Shown here in pieces: positions 53,235-63,149 of a stretch of 64,000 nt of DNA. The notes under the pieces were generated by a model. That model was not told the origin of the DNA. It worked only from the letters and a program-made list of their open reading frames with translations, and made no database searches. Positions within the stretch are counted from its first letter, which is position 1. Each line of letters opens with the position of its first letter. This DNA comes from Aphanocapsa sp. GSE-SYN-MK-11-07L (GTDB taxonomy: Bacteria > Cyanobacteriota > Cyanobacteriia > Thermosynechococcales > Thermosynechococcaceae). Both the position numbers and the translations under genes were made by a program. Where the stretch lies: contig JAHHGS010000139.1 of NCBI GenBank assembly GCA_019359715.1, positions 62,001 to 126,000 of the forward strand. The letters run 5' to 3'.

Positions 53235-55640
53235 CTAACTCAGCTTAAATTGACTGACGGTGGTCTGTAATTCTTGGGCAACTTTTAGCAGGTCTTGGAA
53301 GGAGTCCAGCACCTGATTTGCTCGATCAGACGTGGTGTTGCTAATCGCTGCTACATCGGTAATCGTGGCCGATACTGCGGTGGAAGCTTGGGCTTGGGCA
53401 ACGGCAGCTTGGGCGATCGCTTGCACCAAGGCGGTAATTTGGTCACTGGCTTGGGCAATTTGGGTCAAGCTCCGGCGGGTTTCTTCCACCAGTTGCGTCC
53501 CCGTGACTACCTGCTGGGTTCCGGCTGCCATTGCGGTCACCACTTCGTTGGTTTCGAGCTGAATACTGGTCACTAGCTGTTCAATTTCTTCGGTTGCTTT
53601 GGCGGATTGTTGAGCCAGCGATCGCACTTCGTCGGCTAACACGACAAACCCGCGTCCTTCGTCACCGGCTCTGGCTGCTTCAATCGAGGCTTTCAGCGCC
53701 AGCAAGTTAGTTTGGGCCGCAAAATTACCAATTAGCTTCACCACTTTCGAAATTTTCTGGGAAGATTCCCCTAGCTGCTGCACTTTCTTGCCGGTGTCAG
53801 CCACGGTTTCGCGGATGGCGAGAATCCCTTCCACCGTCCGGTTCATAGCTAAATCCCCTTGATTGAGAGTTTGACCCGCCACCTGGACGGCTTGTTCAGC
53901 CGCCTGAGCACTTTGGGCAACCGTTTGAATCGACTCAGTCATCTCTTCAATTTGCTTCAGCACAGTCTTGATCGACTGAGACTGTTGGAGCGCGTCTTGA
54001 GAGAGTTCTTGCACTGCATCTTCATTACTGTCGGTAGTTTGGGCTACCTGCCCGGCTGCTCGCTGCACTTGAGTTACCAGCTTCCGCAAGCTCTCAATCG
54101 TGGCGTTATAGGAGTCGGCGATCGTGCCAATTTCGTCTTCTGTCACGTTAGCTCGCACCGTCAGGTCGCCCCGCTGTAGAGGCGCAACCTCGGTCAGCAG
54201 CTCTAATGCTCTGTTTTGCAGAAACTCTTTGGCTGCTTGCTGCTTGCTGGCACTGATGGTTTGGGCTCGAACCAGTTCAGCTTGAGTTGCTAACTGCTCC
54301 TCACTCGCCCTCATTTGGCCTTTCAGCAAGGTTTGAATTTGGGCAGCCATTCGGTTAATATTCTGACCCAAAACTGCCAGTTCATCCTCGCTGTCTGAAA
54401 CTTCAACGCGGGTATCCAGATTCCCCATCCCCAAGGCTTCAACTGCTTTCGCCGCTTTAACGATCGGTTGAGTTGCTTGGTTTGCCAGGTAAGCGGCTAG
54501 GGCACCGACTAACAGTGCAGTGATTAAAGTTCCTAAACTAACAGCTATGAGTAGATCGTGTTGGGGCTTGAGGGCAATATCACCATCTAGCGTCGTGATT
54601 CCCACCCAGTTTAGGTCGGGCATGCCTGGAACTTTATCCTGGATCTTGTAAGCCACCAACCGCAGGTTATTTTGACCGTCAAGATTAAACTGGCTATCAG
54701 CTTTTTTGCCGACTATGCGCTTCGAGAACCCTGGAAATTCTGAATCAACTGACTTACCAAACAGCGACATATCCTGTTTTGAGACAAACACAAAGTTGCC
54801 ATTGGAGTCAATTGCATGAATTTGATCGCCAAAGGTTGCAAGGTCTTCAACAGACGTATAGAGGGAGGTGAGGGGGACTTGAGAGCGAACAACACCCATT
54901 GTTTGCCCAGTCACAGTACTCTTAATCGGCACAGCAATCACCGCCACGATCGCACCTGTCCCTGCCAGCATTTCTGGATTGACAATCACCGGACTGCCAG
55001 TTTTTACAACTTGCTTAAAGTAAGCCTTGGTTTCAATATTTCCGACCGGAGCACCAGGGGTCTGAGCGATTCTTGTCCCATTCAGATCAAACACAGCAAT
55101 GTTGCTGAACGTTTTGCCATAGATCTGCAAGGTATCGTTTAAAATCTGCTCTTTCTGCTCAGGAGTCGCTAATCCTGCTAGTTTGGGGTTTGCAAAGACG
55201 GCTGTTGCTGCCAGAGACTGAGTATCTCTGAGTCGTTCTCGCATGAACATTGCTAGTCTTCTGGCCAGAGCATTCACGCGCGCCTGTTTGCCATCTTGAA
55301 TTTGTTGAGATACGGCCTGACCGGCAAAGGTATAGGCGGCAGCACCTGTTACCAGCACCGGCAGCACGCCAACTAGCATTGCCGCCGCAGTTACTTTTGT
55401 TCTCAGACTCAAACGCTTCCACAGCCCCCTGCCTTTGGTTTGGCCATTGCGGGGCCAGGCAATTTGCGCTCTCGGTTCAGAAGCGGGTGCCTCTAACAGC
55501 AGCGTTTTCTGATCGGTTGGATCTGACTCTGGCATCAGCAGGGTAGGTAGTTCAGAAATGGGCAGTTTAGAAATAGGCAGATCTGACTCTGGCTGCTTTC
55601 CGTTTAAGGAGGGATGGGTTGGGCTGTCGGGGAAACTCAT
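53235..55640 (-). CDS. Methyl-accepting chemotaxis protein (downstream copy)
   Basis: A protein of 801 residues. The cytoplasmic N-terminal 80 residues contain [15 protein letters not shown] and a basic stretch. A membrane segment (about 85-110), an extracytoplasmic Cache-type sensor (about 115-365), a second membrane segment (about 370-395), two HAMP-like units ([20 protein letters not shown] in the second) and the signalling coiled coil follow. The tip has [17 protein letters not shown], with Lys where Asn is usual. The longer frame starts at 55658; ATG at 55640 is chosen because [14 protein letters not shown] lines up with the start of the neighbouring MCP and AAGGA stands 9 bases ahead. 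It is closely similar to that MCP over the C-terminal 330 residues. No GAF/phytochrome domain, so not a light sensor of the PixJ kind. Confidence 0.92.
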   Translation of the reverse strand: MSFPDSPTHPSLNGKQPESDLPISKLPISELPTLLMPESDPTDQKTLLLEAPASEPRAQIAWPRNGQTKGRGLWKRLSLRTKVTAAAMLVGVLPVLVTGAAAYTFAGQAVSQQIQDGKQARVNALARRLAMFMRERLRDTQSLAATAVFANPKLAGLATPEQKEQILNDTLQIYGKTFSNIAVFDLNGTRIAQTPGAPVGNIETKAYFKQVVKTGSPVIVNPEMLAGTGAIVAVIAVPIKSTVTGQTMGVVRSQVPLTSLYTSVEDLATFGDQIHAIDSNGNFVFVSKQDMSLFGKSVDSEFPGFSKRIVGKKADSQFNLDGQNNLRLVAYKIQDKVPGMPDLNWVGITTLDGDIALKPQHDLLIAVSLGTLITALLVGALAAYLANQATQPIVKAAKAVEALGMGNLDTRVEVSDSEDELAVLGQNINRMAAQIQTLLKGQMRASEEQLATQAELVRAQTISASKQQAAKEFLQNRALELLTEVAPLQRGDLTVRANVTEDEIGTIADSYNATIESLRKLVTQVQRAAGQVAQTTDSNEDAVQELSQDALQQSQSIKTVLKQIEEMTESIQTVAQSAQAAEQAVQVAGQTLNQGDLAMNRTVEGILAIRETVADTGKKVQQLGESSQKISKVVKLIGNFAAQTNLLALKASIEAARAGDEGRGFVVLADEVRSLAQQSAKATEEIEQLVTSIQLETNEVVTAMAAGTQQVVTGTQLVEETRRSLTQIAQASDQITALVQAIAQAAVAQAQASTAVSATITDVAAISNTTSDRANQVLDSFQDLLKVAQELQTTVSQFKLS

Positions 55641-55717
55641 GATTGGCATCCTTGGCATGACGAGTAGAGGGACGATCCGAGTGAACCAGATTGCTGACCA
55701 GAGCAGGAGCTAGCAGA

Positions 55718-58246
55718 CTAGCTCAGCTTGAATTGGCTCACCGTGGCTTGCAGGTCTTGCGCCACCTTGAGCAGGTCTTGGAAGGAGCCGAGCACCTGAG
55801 TCGCACGAGTGGAGGTATTGTCGGCAATGCCAGCCACATCGGTAATTGTTTCTGAAACTAGACTAGAAGCCTGAGTTTGACTGACGGCGGCTTGGGCGAT
55901 CGCCTGCACCAGGGCGGTAATTTGGTCACTGGCTTGAGCAACTTTAGCCAAGCTTTGGCGGGTTTCTTCCACCAGTTGCGTCCCGGCCACCACCTGCTGG
56001 GTTCCCGCTTCCATCGCCGTCACCACTTCGTTGGTTTCGGTTTGAATGTTGGCCACCAACTGTTCAATTTCAGCCGTCGCTTTGGCAGACTGGCGCGCCA
56101 GCGATCGCACTTCATCGGCAACCACGGCAAACCCGCGTCCTTCTTCGCCTGCATGAGCCGCTTCAATTGAGGCGTTGAGCGCTAGTAGGTTAGTCTGGGA
56201 GGCAAAACCACCAATCAGGCTCACCACTTTCGAAATTTTCTGGGAAGATTCGCCCAACTGTTTTACTTTCTTAGCTGTGTCAGCTACGGTTTCACGGATG
56301 GTCAGAATCCCCTCTACAGTTCGGTTCATGGCGATGTCACCCTCGCTGACGGTTTGGCTGGCCAATTGGACGGCTTGCTCAGCCGATTGAGCGCTCTGGG
56401 CGACAGTTTGAATCGATTTGGTCATTTGCGCAATTTGCTTCAGTGCCGCTTGCATTGCCTGCGACTGCTGCACAGCATCTGCTGTTAGCGCCTGCACAGA
56501 AACTTCATTGCTATCAGCGGTCTGTGAGACTTCTCCCGCCGCCAGTTGCACTTGCCTTACAAGCTTCCGCAAGCTTTCAATCGTGGCGTTGTAGGAGTCG
56601 GCGATCGTGCCAATTTCGTCTTCCGTCACGTTAGCTCGAATCGTCAAGTCACCTCGACGCAGCGGCCCAACTTCGATCAGCAGTTCTAGAGCGCGGTTTT
56701 GCAGGAACTCTTTGGCTTCCAGTTCCTTTCTGGCGTTTGCCATCTGCTGCTCGGTAATGGCGGATTGAGCAGCCAACTGCTCTTTCGCTGCTTGTTCTTG
56801 ACTTTGCAGTAGGGTTTTGACTCGTTCCACCAGGTTGTTAAAACTGAGTGCCAAGGTTTGACTTTCGGCGGCTCCCTTTACCTCAGCTTGAACATCTAGA
56901 TTGCCTTCAGCCACCTGTTCAGCCGCGACGGCTAGGGTGTTCAGGGGTTGAGATACTCGTCGGGCTAATAATATAATTGCCGTCGCAGCCACGGCTGCCA
57001 AAATCGGAGTCAGAATAATGAAAACAAGCGAGAGGTTACGACCCGCTTCACCCAAGTCAGCTTCTTCGATTGACAGCACAGCGACCCAGTTTGTCCCTGG
57101 GATCCGGCTCAGTTCAAATTCCTTGCCAGCATGAACAAAAATTGGTGCTGTCAAAACTTCTGAAACGTCAGGATTGGCGGCAAAACTCTCCCTAAACTTG
57201 TTGATTTCTTTCAGCACCGTATCCCCTCCGATTAGCTCAGTGCTGTCTTGGGGGCCATCTTGGTTCAGGGTTCTAAAGACTGCGTTCTCACTGCTGAGCA
57301 GTTGCATGGTCTTGTCACCGCTCCCCCCTAGAGTTTGGTTCAACTGTTGCAGGCGATTAACTAAAGCATCATCTAAGCTGGAAGAGTTGTACACACCCTT
57401 GATTACGCCGACAACCTGATCAGTTTTAGGATCTCTGATCGCCAAGTTTAATTCAATTCCAGCCGCAACCCTAGCCGAGGCATCTGGCTCCGGGTCACGC
57501 ACATAAACCCCGTTTTCCTTCGCAATCTGCCACCACTTCTCATCTCCTTGATAAAAGTCACTGGTTGGATTGCTGTAGGCAACGTTGAACCCTTGTTTGC
57601 TGGTAAAGAAAACTTCGGCTAGACCCGCTTTATCTGCAACTCTGACCAGATAGTCATTCAAGATTGGGTTGGATTGGAGCAATTTTGTACCAGCGTAGCG
57701 CTTCTCCAGCTCAGCCGTCGGTTGCCCAGCCAATGACCCGGCCTGACTCGAACCTGCTTGAGCTGCTTCAATCACCAATGGGTTAGTGGCCACGATCGAG
57801 ATAACTTCCAGGTTGCGAAGAACCGCCTTGCCAACATAGTCAGCATTATTGATCGTACGAGCCCGAACCGCTTCTAGTCCTCTTTGATAGGAATTTTGAT
57901 AGGTGATACTGCTGGCAACGAAACCAGTCGCAACCAGGGGAATGAGGGTTACGGGTAAAAGCGTTGTTAAGAGTTGATTTCTGAGGCTCATGCCCTTGGC
58001 GCGAGGCTGCTCTGTTGGCCCAGCTAGCGGACTTTTGCCTGCGGTTTCGGGTTGGCCCAGATCATCCCCAATCTGCTCTTTAGCGAATAAATTTGCATTT
58101 GGTAACTCCGACTGAGCCTCTTGCTCAGCCGCATCTGGCATCAACAAAGTCGGGAGTTCAGAAACAGGAATCTCAATCTCTTCCAGCTTTCGATTCTGAT
58201 GGTTCCCGTTCTGATAGTTCTGAGTTGGGCGGTCAGATAAACTCAT
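55718..58246 (-). CDS. Methyl-accepting chemotaxis protein (upstream copy)
   Basis: An 842-residue receptor with the same plan as its neighbour. The cytoplasmic N-terminus has the motif [12 protein letters not shown] membrane segment lies at about 90-115, a long double-Cache sensor at 120-405 ([26 protein letters not shown]), a second membrane segment at 410-435, HAMP units, then the signalling domain with [20 protein letters not shown] and [20 protein letters not shown]. The sensor differs strongly from that of the downstream MCP, while the last 330 residues are nearly the same, pointing to duplication followed by divergence of the sensor. The likely role is control of type IV pilus-driven movement toward or away from a chemical signal. 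Confidence 0.92.
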   Translation of the reverse strand: MSLSDRPTQNYQNGNHQNRKLEEIEIPVSELPTLLMPDAAEQEAQSELPNANLFAKEQIGDDLGQPETAGKSPLAGPTEQPRAKGMSLRNQLLTTLLPVTLIPLVATGFVASSITYQNSYQRGLEAVRARTINNADYVGKAVLRNLEVISIVATNPLVIEAAQAGSSQAGSLAGQPTAELEKRYAGTKLLQSNPILNDYLVRVADKAGLAEVFFTSKQGFNVAYSNPTSDFYQGDEKWWQIAKENGVYVRDPEPDASARVAAGIELNLAIRDPKTDQVVGVIKGVYNSSSLDDALVNRLQQLNQTLGGSGDKTMQLLSSENAVFRTLNQDGPQDSTELIGGDTVLKEINKFRESFAANPDVSEVLTAPIFVHAGKEFELSRIPGTNWVAVLSIEEADLGEAGRNLSLVFIILTPILAAVAATAIILLARRVSQPLNTLAVAAEQVAEGNLDVQAEVKGAAESQTLALSFNNLVERVKTLLQSQEQAAKEQLAAQSAITEQQMANARKELEAKEFLQNRALELLIEVGPLRRGDLTIRANVTEDEIGTIADSYNATIESLRKLVRQVQLAAGEVSQTADSNEVSVQALTADAVQQSQAMQAALKQIAQMTKSIQTVAQSAQSAEQAVQLASQTVSEGDIAMNRTVEGILTIRETVADTAKKVKQLGESSQKISKVVSLIGGFASQTNLLALNASIEAAHAGEEGRGFAVVADEVRSLARQSAKATAEIEQLVANIQTETNEVVTAMEAGTQQVVAGTQLVEETRQSLAKVAQASDQITALVQAIAQAAVSQTQASSLVSETITDVAGIADNTSTRATQVLGSFQDLLKVAQDLQATVSQFKLS

Positions 58247-58385
58247 GGCAAAAATCCTTAATCCTTTCAGGGGTAAAATACAGGCCGATCGCTAAAGGTC
58301 AATAACGGTATGCAACTGCTCCATCTGCAGTCAGCTTCAGAACATCGCTTAAATTGAGCAATGGGTTCACAAAATTCTGAGCGGG

Positions 58386-58958
58386 TCAATTGCTAGACAG
58401 CATGCGGTCAAAAATCGCGGCAGCATCGATCGCTAGCAGCATTTCACCCTTGCGGCTGAGCGTAAACCCCCGCAAAAACGGCGACACACTAGACGTGGCA
58501 GCAACCGTGGGGGCAGACTCAATATCGCTGGGATTGCACCAATGCATATCATCAACATTCATGACCGCTAGACCCAGATAGGCAGCAGCTTTTCGATCAG
58601 GCTGGCTGACCAATACTTTGTAGCTAGCCGCATTCCCCATTTGCTGGTGTAAAGGCTCTAGCCCCAAAAGCTGAGCTAGGTCAAGCACCCAGAGAATCTT
58701 GCCTCGCCAGTTATAGGCTCCCAAAACGTAGGCGGCCATGTCAGGAATTGGCACAACTTGTCCAATCGAGAGGGTGAGTACCTCCGTGAGCTGATCAACC
58801 GACAGCATGGCTAGGGTGTCTGAGCCAAGCGGAAAGCTCAGAAATTGCATCTCACCTGGCTGCGGTTTACTCACCTGATCAGGCAGATCAAATGGATCAA
58901 ACAAACTAAACTGATCACTGGCTTGGGATCCAACTGAACCCAATACTTGCTCCACCAT
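58386..58958 (-). CDS. CheW-like adaptor, PixI/PilI-like
   Basis: A 190-residue protein with one CheW domain (about 35-185): FLSFPLGSDTLAMLSVDQLT, AYVLGAYNWRGKILWVLDLA and a closing EMLLAIDAAAIFDRM. A 35-residue extension precedes it. Position between the CheY genes and the MCPs matches pixI/pilI of other cyanobacteria. It is 139 bases downstream of nothing but the small CheY genes; the gap to the next MCP gene (58247-58385) shows no feature. Confidence 0.88.
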   Translation of the reverse strand: MVEQVLGSVGSQASDQFSLFDPFDLPDQVSKPQPGEMQFLSFPLGSDTLAMLSVDQLTEVLTLSIGQVVPIPDMAAYVLGAYNWRGKILWVLDLAQLLGLEPLHQQMGNAASYKVLVSQPDRKAAAYLGLAVMNVDDMHWCNPSDIESAPTVAATSSVSPFLRGFTLSRKGEMLLAIDAAAIFDRMLSSN

Positions 58959-59052
58959 CTCATTCCCCCATTCACAAAATATCTATAGATCTCTAACGCA
59001 TTCAGGACAACTTAGAGAACACCAATCTAAACATACTGATTTTTTAGGTTAA

Positions 59053-59412
59053 CTAAACAAGCTTACGAACCGCATTTACCAACTCAACGGGATCAACAGG
59101 CTTAGCAATGTAAGCATCAGCACCTTGCTGCATTCCCCAATATTTATCCATATTGTTGCCTTTAGTTGAGCAAAGCAGGATCGGAATATTTTTAGTGCTG
59201 GCATCATCTTTCAAATCGCGGCAAATTTCAAACCCGCTGCGATCGGGCAACACAACATCTAGCACAATTAAATCTGGCTTCTGGCTAGCAATTCGAGCTT
59301 TGGCTTCTTGCTCACTAGAGGCGGTAACAACTGTAAAACCAGCCTGCTGCAAAGAGCCAGAGGCAATTTGCAAATCGGTCATTAAATCGTCAACAACTAG
59401 AACTGTATTCAT
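59053..59412 (-). CDS. CheY-like response regulator, PixH/PilH-like (second copy)
   Basis: A 119-residue single receiver domain. VLVVDD supplies the acidic pair (Asp8, Asp9), LIVLDVVLPDRSGFEICRDL the phospho-acceptor Asp52, and AYIAKPVDP the Lys at 104. It differs from the neighbouring CheY gene at scattered positions only, so the two arose by tandem duplication. In such clusters this protein receives phosphate from the CheA-type kinase and tunes pilus motor output. Confidence 0.92.
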   Translation of the reverse strand: MNTVLVVDDLMTDLQIASGSLQQAGFTVVTASSEQEAKARIASQKPDLIVLDVVLPDRSGFEICRDLKDDASTKNIPILLCSTKGNNMDKYWGMQQGADAYIAKPVDPVELVNAVRKLV

Positions 59413-59523
59413 GAACCTTGATTTCTCCTTATAATTGATAACTGCTCTGTAAGCTTAATTGTTAGACTTGGAAGATTAATTTAACCTTTAGTGTTCCTTT
59501 GGCTTTGCCGCGATTTGACAAAA

Positions 59524-59883
59524 TTAAATCAGTTTGCGAACGGTTTGAATTAGCTGATCAGTATCAATTGGCTTAGCAAGGTAAGCATCAGCACCTTGCT
59601 GCATTCCCCAATATTTATCCATTTTTGAACCTTTGCTGGAGCAAATAATAACAGGAATACTTTTAGTGGCATCATTATCTTTCCAATCACGGCAAATTTC
59701 AAACCCGCTGCGATCGGGGAGGACAACATCTAAAACAATCAAATCTGGCTTTTTGGCAGCCAGACTAATTTTGGCTTCCTGATCATTGGCGGCGGTGACA
59801 ACGGTATACCCAGCTTGCTTTAAGGCACTAGTAGCAATCTGCTGATCAGTCTTTGAATCATCGACAACGAGGATGGTGTTCAT
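59524..59883 (-). CDS. CheY-like response regulator, PixH/PilH-like (first copy)
   Basis: A 119-residue single receiver domain with VLVVDDSKTDQQIA, phospho-acceptor Asp52 in LIVLDVVLPDRSGFEICRDW, and Lys104 in AYLAKPIDT. It has the same length as the neighbouring copy and shares the unusual block MDKYWGMQQGADAY. All catalytic residues are kept in both, so both can probably be phosphorylated. It lies 49 bases after the PatA-like gene. Confidence 0.92.
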   Translation of the reverse strand: MNTILVVDDSKTDQQIATSALKQAGYTVVTAANDQEAKISLAAKKPDLIVLDVVLPDRSGFEICRDWKDNDATKSIPVIICSSKGSKMDKYWGMQQGADAYLAKPIDTDQLIQTVRKLI

Positions 59884-59932
59884 AGATTGTTTTTGAAGTT
59901 CTAAGCAAATGAAATTAGCGACAAAACCAAAG

Positions 59933-61096
59933 TTAAACTTGCTGCCCAGACTGGACGGTTAGATATTTGTCTAAAACTGCCAGAAGCTGAACATGTTCTA
60001 CCGATTTACTCAAGAAGTCGGTGGCACCAACCATTTTGGCCCGGACGCGATCGACAATCCCATCATTACCTGTCAAAATCACGATCGGAGTATCGGTAAA
60101 GGCAGACAAGCGGCGAAGTTGACTGCAAATCTCATATCCATTCGTGTTTGGCATCCGTAAATCCAACAAAATTAAGGCGGGTTTCTGGCTGAGTAAGGTT
60201 GGAATAGCCCGCAGCGGGTCTTGGATACCCAAAAAGCGATAACCAGCCCCTGCCACAACCGTCTCTAGGGTTTGGCACATCCAAGCACTGTCATCAACAC
60301 AGGCGATTAAGGGCTGCTCTCCAGCAATCTCTGGCTGAGGGGCGATCGGCATCGTCGGAGCAGGTAAATCGGCCACCTCCCGGAGTTCAATTAGCTCTGC
60401 TTGAATAAACAGTACAAGTGAACTTACAACATCCACAATTGGCCGTTTCATCAAAACTGATAAATCCCAAAAGGTATTTTGACCATTCAGGAGCTTTGAT
60501 AGCGTTTGGTAGACGCTCTCAGACGTGACTTCTTTTAACTGTGCTGGTTGCCGAACGACGGGAGCGCAGTCGAACGGATAGTCTGTAACTTTTGCTGCCT
60601 GCATTCGCTCCAAGGTTGGTTCTTGCTGCTCAACAAACCGAACTGGGTCTAGCAGCATCAATTGCTTTTGGACACTAAACCCAGAAACAGTCTTGCAATC
60701 CAATCTCCAAACCTGAGCAAGATCGGAAAAAAGTTCCGTCAGAATGCTGTGTACGATGCGGGCTGCTTGCTCACAAGTCAGGTGATCTTGAGCCACAAGA
60801 CTGCAAAGATGATCATATTCCCACAACTCAGCAGCGCTAGGTCGGTGGGCTTTTAGCCAGTCTTTGAGCGTGCGGGGAGTCAAGTTTGGGCAACCTGCCA
60901 GCACCTGCCGGCACCAGCGCCTGACCGGGTGTCTACCGCCTGTGCCGTATAGCAAGCGCCCCATAAAGATGTAGAGTGTCCAGCTACAACTGGAACTGCC
61001 GGAAATAATCAGCTTTCCAGTATAGTGCTGCTGCTTAAGGTCTGACAGCCGCTCAAGCACCGTAGAAATTCCTGGAGATAATTGACGATTAATCAT
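59933..61096 (-). CDS. PatA-like response regulator (PixG/PilG type)
   Basis: A protein of 387 residues. An N-terminal DUF4388/PATAN domain (about 1-240) with SDLKQQHYTGKLIISGSSSC and LYIFMGRLLYGTGGRHPVRR is followed by a linker. The C-terminal receiver (about 265-380) has IACVDDSAWMCQTLE, LILLDLRMPNTNGYE and FLSKSVEHV (Lys kept, Pro replaced by Ser). It is the first gene of the cluster, as pixG or pilG is elsewhere. The frame extends to 61186, but AGGAGAG stands 8 bases before the ATG at 61096 and the conserved domain starts right after it. It is thought to link the kinase to the pilus base. Confidence 0.88.
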   Translation of the reverse strand: MINRQLSPGISTVLERLSDLKQQHYTGKLIISGSSSCSWTLYIFMGRLLYGTGGRHPVRRWCRQVLAGCPNLTPRTLKDWLKAHRPSAAELWEYDHLCSLVAQDHLTCEQAARIVHSILTELFSDLAQVWRLDCKTVSGFSVQKQLMLLDPVRFVEQQEPTLERMQAAKVTDYPFDCAPVVRQPAQLKEVTSESVYQTLSKLLNGQNTFWDLSVLMKRPIVDVVSSLVLFIQAELIELREVADLPAPTMPIAPQPEIAGEQPLIACVDDSAWMCQTLETVVAGAGYRFLGIQDPLRAIPTLLSQKPALILLDLRMPNTNGYEICSQLRRLSAFTDTPIVILTGNDGIVDRVRAKMVGATDFLSKSVEHVQLLAVLDKYLTVQSGQQV

Positions 61097-61976
61097 CTGT
61101 GCTTCTCTCCTGGCTGATTGATAACGGAGCGAATCAGGGTCGGTATAGCCGTACTCTACAGACAAAGCCATAATACATTGCCTCAAATTGAGGTGCTGGG
61201 TAAGTGCGAAAAATCGTTAGCAATCTGTCCGATTCAGAACTGAGTCGAGTTTCGCAAAAGCTTGGAAATCTGACTTGCCCCTCCAATCATGATAGAGAGG
61301 CTTGAGTAGATTGTCCCTCAGGGAAAACACGTAAAAATCTTACTTTTCCTACATTTTTCCCCACTTCAAGCCCACAAAGCCTCTTGACGAAAATTGCTGT
61401 GCTGCGCTAAGCGATCAATGGAGTTGGTATCATAGACAGTTGATTAAATTCTTTGTTTTGATGCCAATTATTTTTTTAAATTCGCTGAAGTGCGATCGCA
61501 AGCAATTGTTGAAGTTGTTCTAGCTGGGCGTTTAAGGTACAACCTAGAACAATCAACTCTAGAACTGAGTTCTAGGCTTTCTAGCTCAATTCTCAACATT
61601 AAATATAGTGTTAAGAACCTTGAGCGATCGCTAACATCAAACCCCTCAAAAAACACGTGAAAGACCAGAACGGTCGTGAAAAGAATATTTGGGACTTAAT
61701 TTTTTGGTAATTAATACTAAACTTTATTTGATAGCTGAAAAATCATCAAAGCTTCAGAAATTGCGAACGGGGGATTCCTGATGAATTAATTCCCCCCCCC
61801 GATTTATTTGAATTACTATCACAATCCGATCAGATAATCTGACAGCCGAAACAGATGTCTTTCCACACTCCTTACCGTTTCTGCCCTTGGCTCAACTAAT
61901 CCTGACGGTACAAAATGCTGGTCGTCGTCTATGATTCAAGTAGGCAACATCAATCTTTATGGAGTCTTGTTTAATC
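61097..61976. other. Long non-coding region before the chemotaxis operon
   Basis: About 880 bases without a credible gene. A frame of 62 codons at 61468-61656 (minus) has no sensible sequence. The region holds a cluster of CTAGAA/TTCTAG half-sites (listed separately), a run of nine C's at 61792-61800 and an A+T-rich segment at 61680-61740. It must contain the promoters of the chemotaxis operon and of the IscA-like gene. Confidence 0.45.
61515..61585. promoter_or_regulatory. Cluster of CTAGAA/TTCTAG half-sites
   Basis: TTGTTCTAG (about 61515-61523) and CTAGAACAA (about 61544-61552) form an inverted pair. The palindrome CTAGAAC-TGA-GTTCTAG follows at 61559-61575, and a further TCTAG at about 61580. 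Five related half-sites in 70 bases suggest a regulator-binding region for the chemotaxis operon, whose first gene begins about 420 bases to the left. The protein that would bind is not known. Confidence 0.4.
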
Positions 61977-62333
61977 ATGACCCAAGCTACCCAGCCCCAA
62001 CAGCGGGGCATCTTAATGACCGATACAGCTTTGAAGCATGTGCTGGCTTTGCGAGAGCAACAGGGACAAGACCTCTGCCTCCGGGTGGGTGTCCGAGGCG
62101 GCGGTTGCTCTGGGATGTCTTACACGATGGACTTTGAAGATGCCAGCAATATCCGACCCGATGATCAGGTATTTGACTACGAAGGGTTTAAGGTTATCTC
62201 TGACCCCAAAAGCATGCTCTATATTTATGGCTTGATGCTAGACTACAGCACGGCTTTGATTGGCGGTGGTTTCAAATTCACCAATCCTAATGCTAGCCAG
62301 ACCTGTGGCTGCGGCACATCTTTCTCAGCTTGA
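61977..62333 (+). CDS. IscA/SufA/HesB-like iron-sulfur assembly protein
   Basis: A 118-residue A-type carrier. ILMTDTALKHVLALREQQ starts the domain, then LRVGVRGGGCSGMSYTMDFE with the first conserved Cys, and TCGCGTSFSA with the last two near the C-terminus. These three Cys bind iron or a cluster for transfer to target proteins. ATG at 61977 is preferred over that at 61959, since family members begin close to MTQ. The TPR gene begins 15 bases after the stop. Confidence 0.93.
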   Translation: MTQATQPQQRGILMTDTALKHVLALREQQGQDLCLRVGVRGGGCSGMSYTMDFEDASNIRPDDQVFDYEGFKVISDPKSMLYIYGLMLDYSTALIGGGFKFTNPNASQTCGCGTSFSA

Positions 62334-62348
62334 GCTTCGTTGATCTAA

Positions 62349-62777
62349 ATGTCTATGCCGACTGAAACCGCTGATTCTCTTTTCCAGGCTGCTTTAGCTC
62401 GTTACCAAGCGGGTGAGTCTGCTGAAACTCTCATTCCAGCTTTTATTGAGGTCTGCGATCGCGCTCAAAAGAGCAGCCCCGCTTGGACGTGCCTAGCCTG
62501 GCTATACCTGCTGGCAGACAAACCCAACCAGGCCCTCAAAGCAGCCCAAAAGGCAGTCAAGCTCAGCCCCGAAGACCCGCAGGCTCGGATTAATTTGGCG
62601 ATCGCCATGCTTGAAACCGGGCAAAAAGGGGTGCGTCCTCACGTCGAGCTGGCCCAGCACATTGTGATGGGGATTGCCGAGATGCGCGAAGAGGTGGAAG
62701 GCAACTTTGCTGATGGTCTGAAGCGCAAGCCCGACTGGAAAAGTTTAATCCGCGTTCAAAACTGGATTTTTGACTAA
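62349..62777 (+). CDS. TPR-repeat protein
   Basis: A 142-residue helical protein. Two tetratricopeptide units are clear: SPAWTCLAWLYLLADKPNQA and ALKAAQKAVKLSPEDPQARI, with a third weaker one before them. The C-terminal part (GIAEMREEVEGNFADGLKRK, then DWKSLIRVQNWIFD) is outside the repeats and may be the conserved partner-binding tail. No membrane segment. It lies 15 bases after the IscA-like gene and probably shares its transcript. An ATG two codons downstream is an alternative start. Confidence 0.82.
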   Translation: MSMPTETADSLFQAALARYQAGESAETLIPAFIEVCDRAQKSSPAWTCLAWLYLLADKPNQALKAAQKAVKLSPEDPQARINLAIAMLETGQKGVRPHVELAQHIVMGIAEMREEVEGNFADGLKRKPDWKSLIRVQNWIFD

Positions 62778-62786
62778 GTTAATGTT

Positions 62787-62825
62787 TTTTAAGGGGACGC
62801 CAGCAATGCTGGCGTCCCCTTAAAA
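62787..62825. terminator. Terminator hairpin after the TPR gene
   Basis: TTTTAAGGGGACGCCAGC (62787-62804) pairs perfectly with its complement at 62808-62825 around a three-base loop: 18 pairs with T-run and A-run at the ends, so it can work in both directions. It stands 9 bases after the TPR stop. Confidence 0.8.
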
Positions 62826-62861
62826 TCTAATTAGCATCGATTTTTGAGGTCTAGCTCAAGC

Positions 62862-63122
62862 ATGAAAGACAAACTGCTGAACGGACTCAACTTGATTTTA
62901 ATGGCCAATTTTTTTTTGGTGCTATTTGGTTTTTTCTGGTTTGTGGTTGCAGTGCTGGGACGAGCCGCTAATTTTCCCCTCGGTCTAGATCTGTGGTATC
63001 GACTTTGGCAACCTGTGTTTACGCCTGCGATCGGGCTGCTCATGGGCGGTGCCGTTTTGAGCGGGATAATTAGTCAAATTAAAAAGCGCCTGCCGTTTCT
63101 GCCCAATTCCTCAAAATCCTGA
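62862..63122 (+). CDS. Small two-helix membrane protein, unknown function
   Basis: An 86-residue protein with two hydrophobic segments (about 10-35, LILMANFFLVLFGFFWFVVA, and 55-73, TPAIGLLMGGAVLSGIISQI), a short loop and a basic C-terminus. I do not recognise a family. A TTG 18 bases upstream extends the frame, but ATG at 62862 is preferred. It is separated from the TPR gene by the terminator, so it has its own promoter or relies on read-through. Confidence 0.6.
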   Translation: MKDKLLNGLNLILMANFFLVLFGFFWFVVAVLGRAANFPLGLDLWYRLWQPVFTPAIGLLMGGAVLSGIISQIKKRLPFLPNSSKS

Positions 63123-63149
63123 CCTGAATCCCACCACCCGAAATTTAAC

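Noticed and set aside
53295-54179. Several plus-strand frames opposite the MCP signalling domain
   Set aside because: They are shadows of the coiled coil on the other strand and occur at the same places in both MCP genes.
53235-58246. Phototaxis receptors of the PixJ kind
   Set aside because: No GAF domain or chromophore Cys motif is present; both sensors are extracytoplasmic Cache-like regions, so a chemical signal is more likely.
61468-61656. Minus-strand frame of 62 codons in the long leader region
   Set aside because: The sequence is Arg/Ser/Leu-rich without a sensible fold and runs through the CTAGAA array; a chance frame is more likely.
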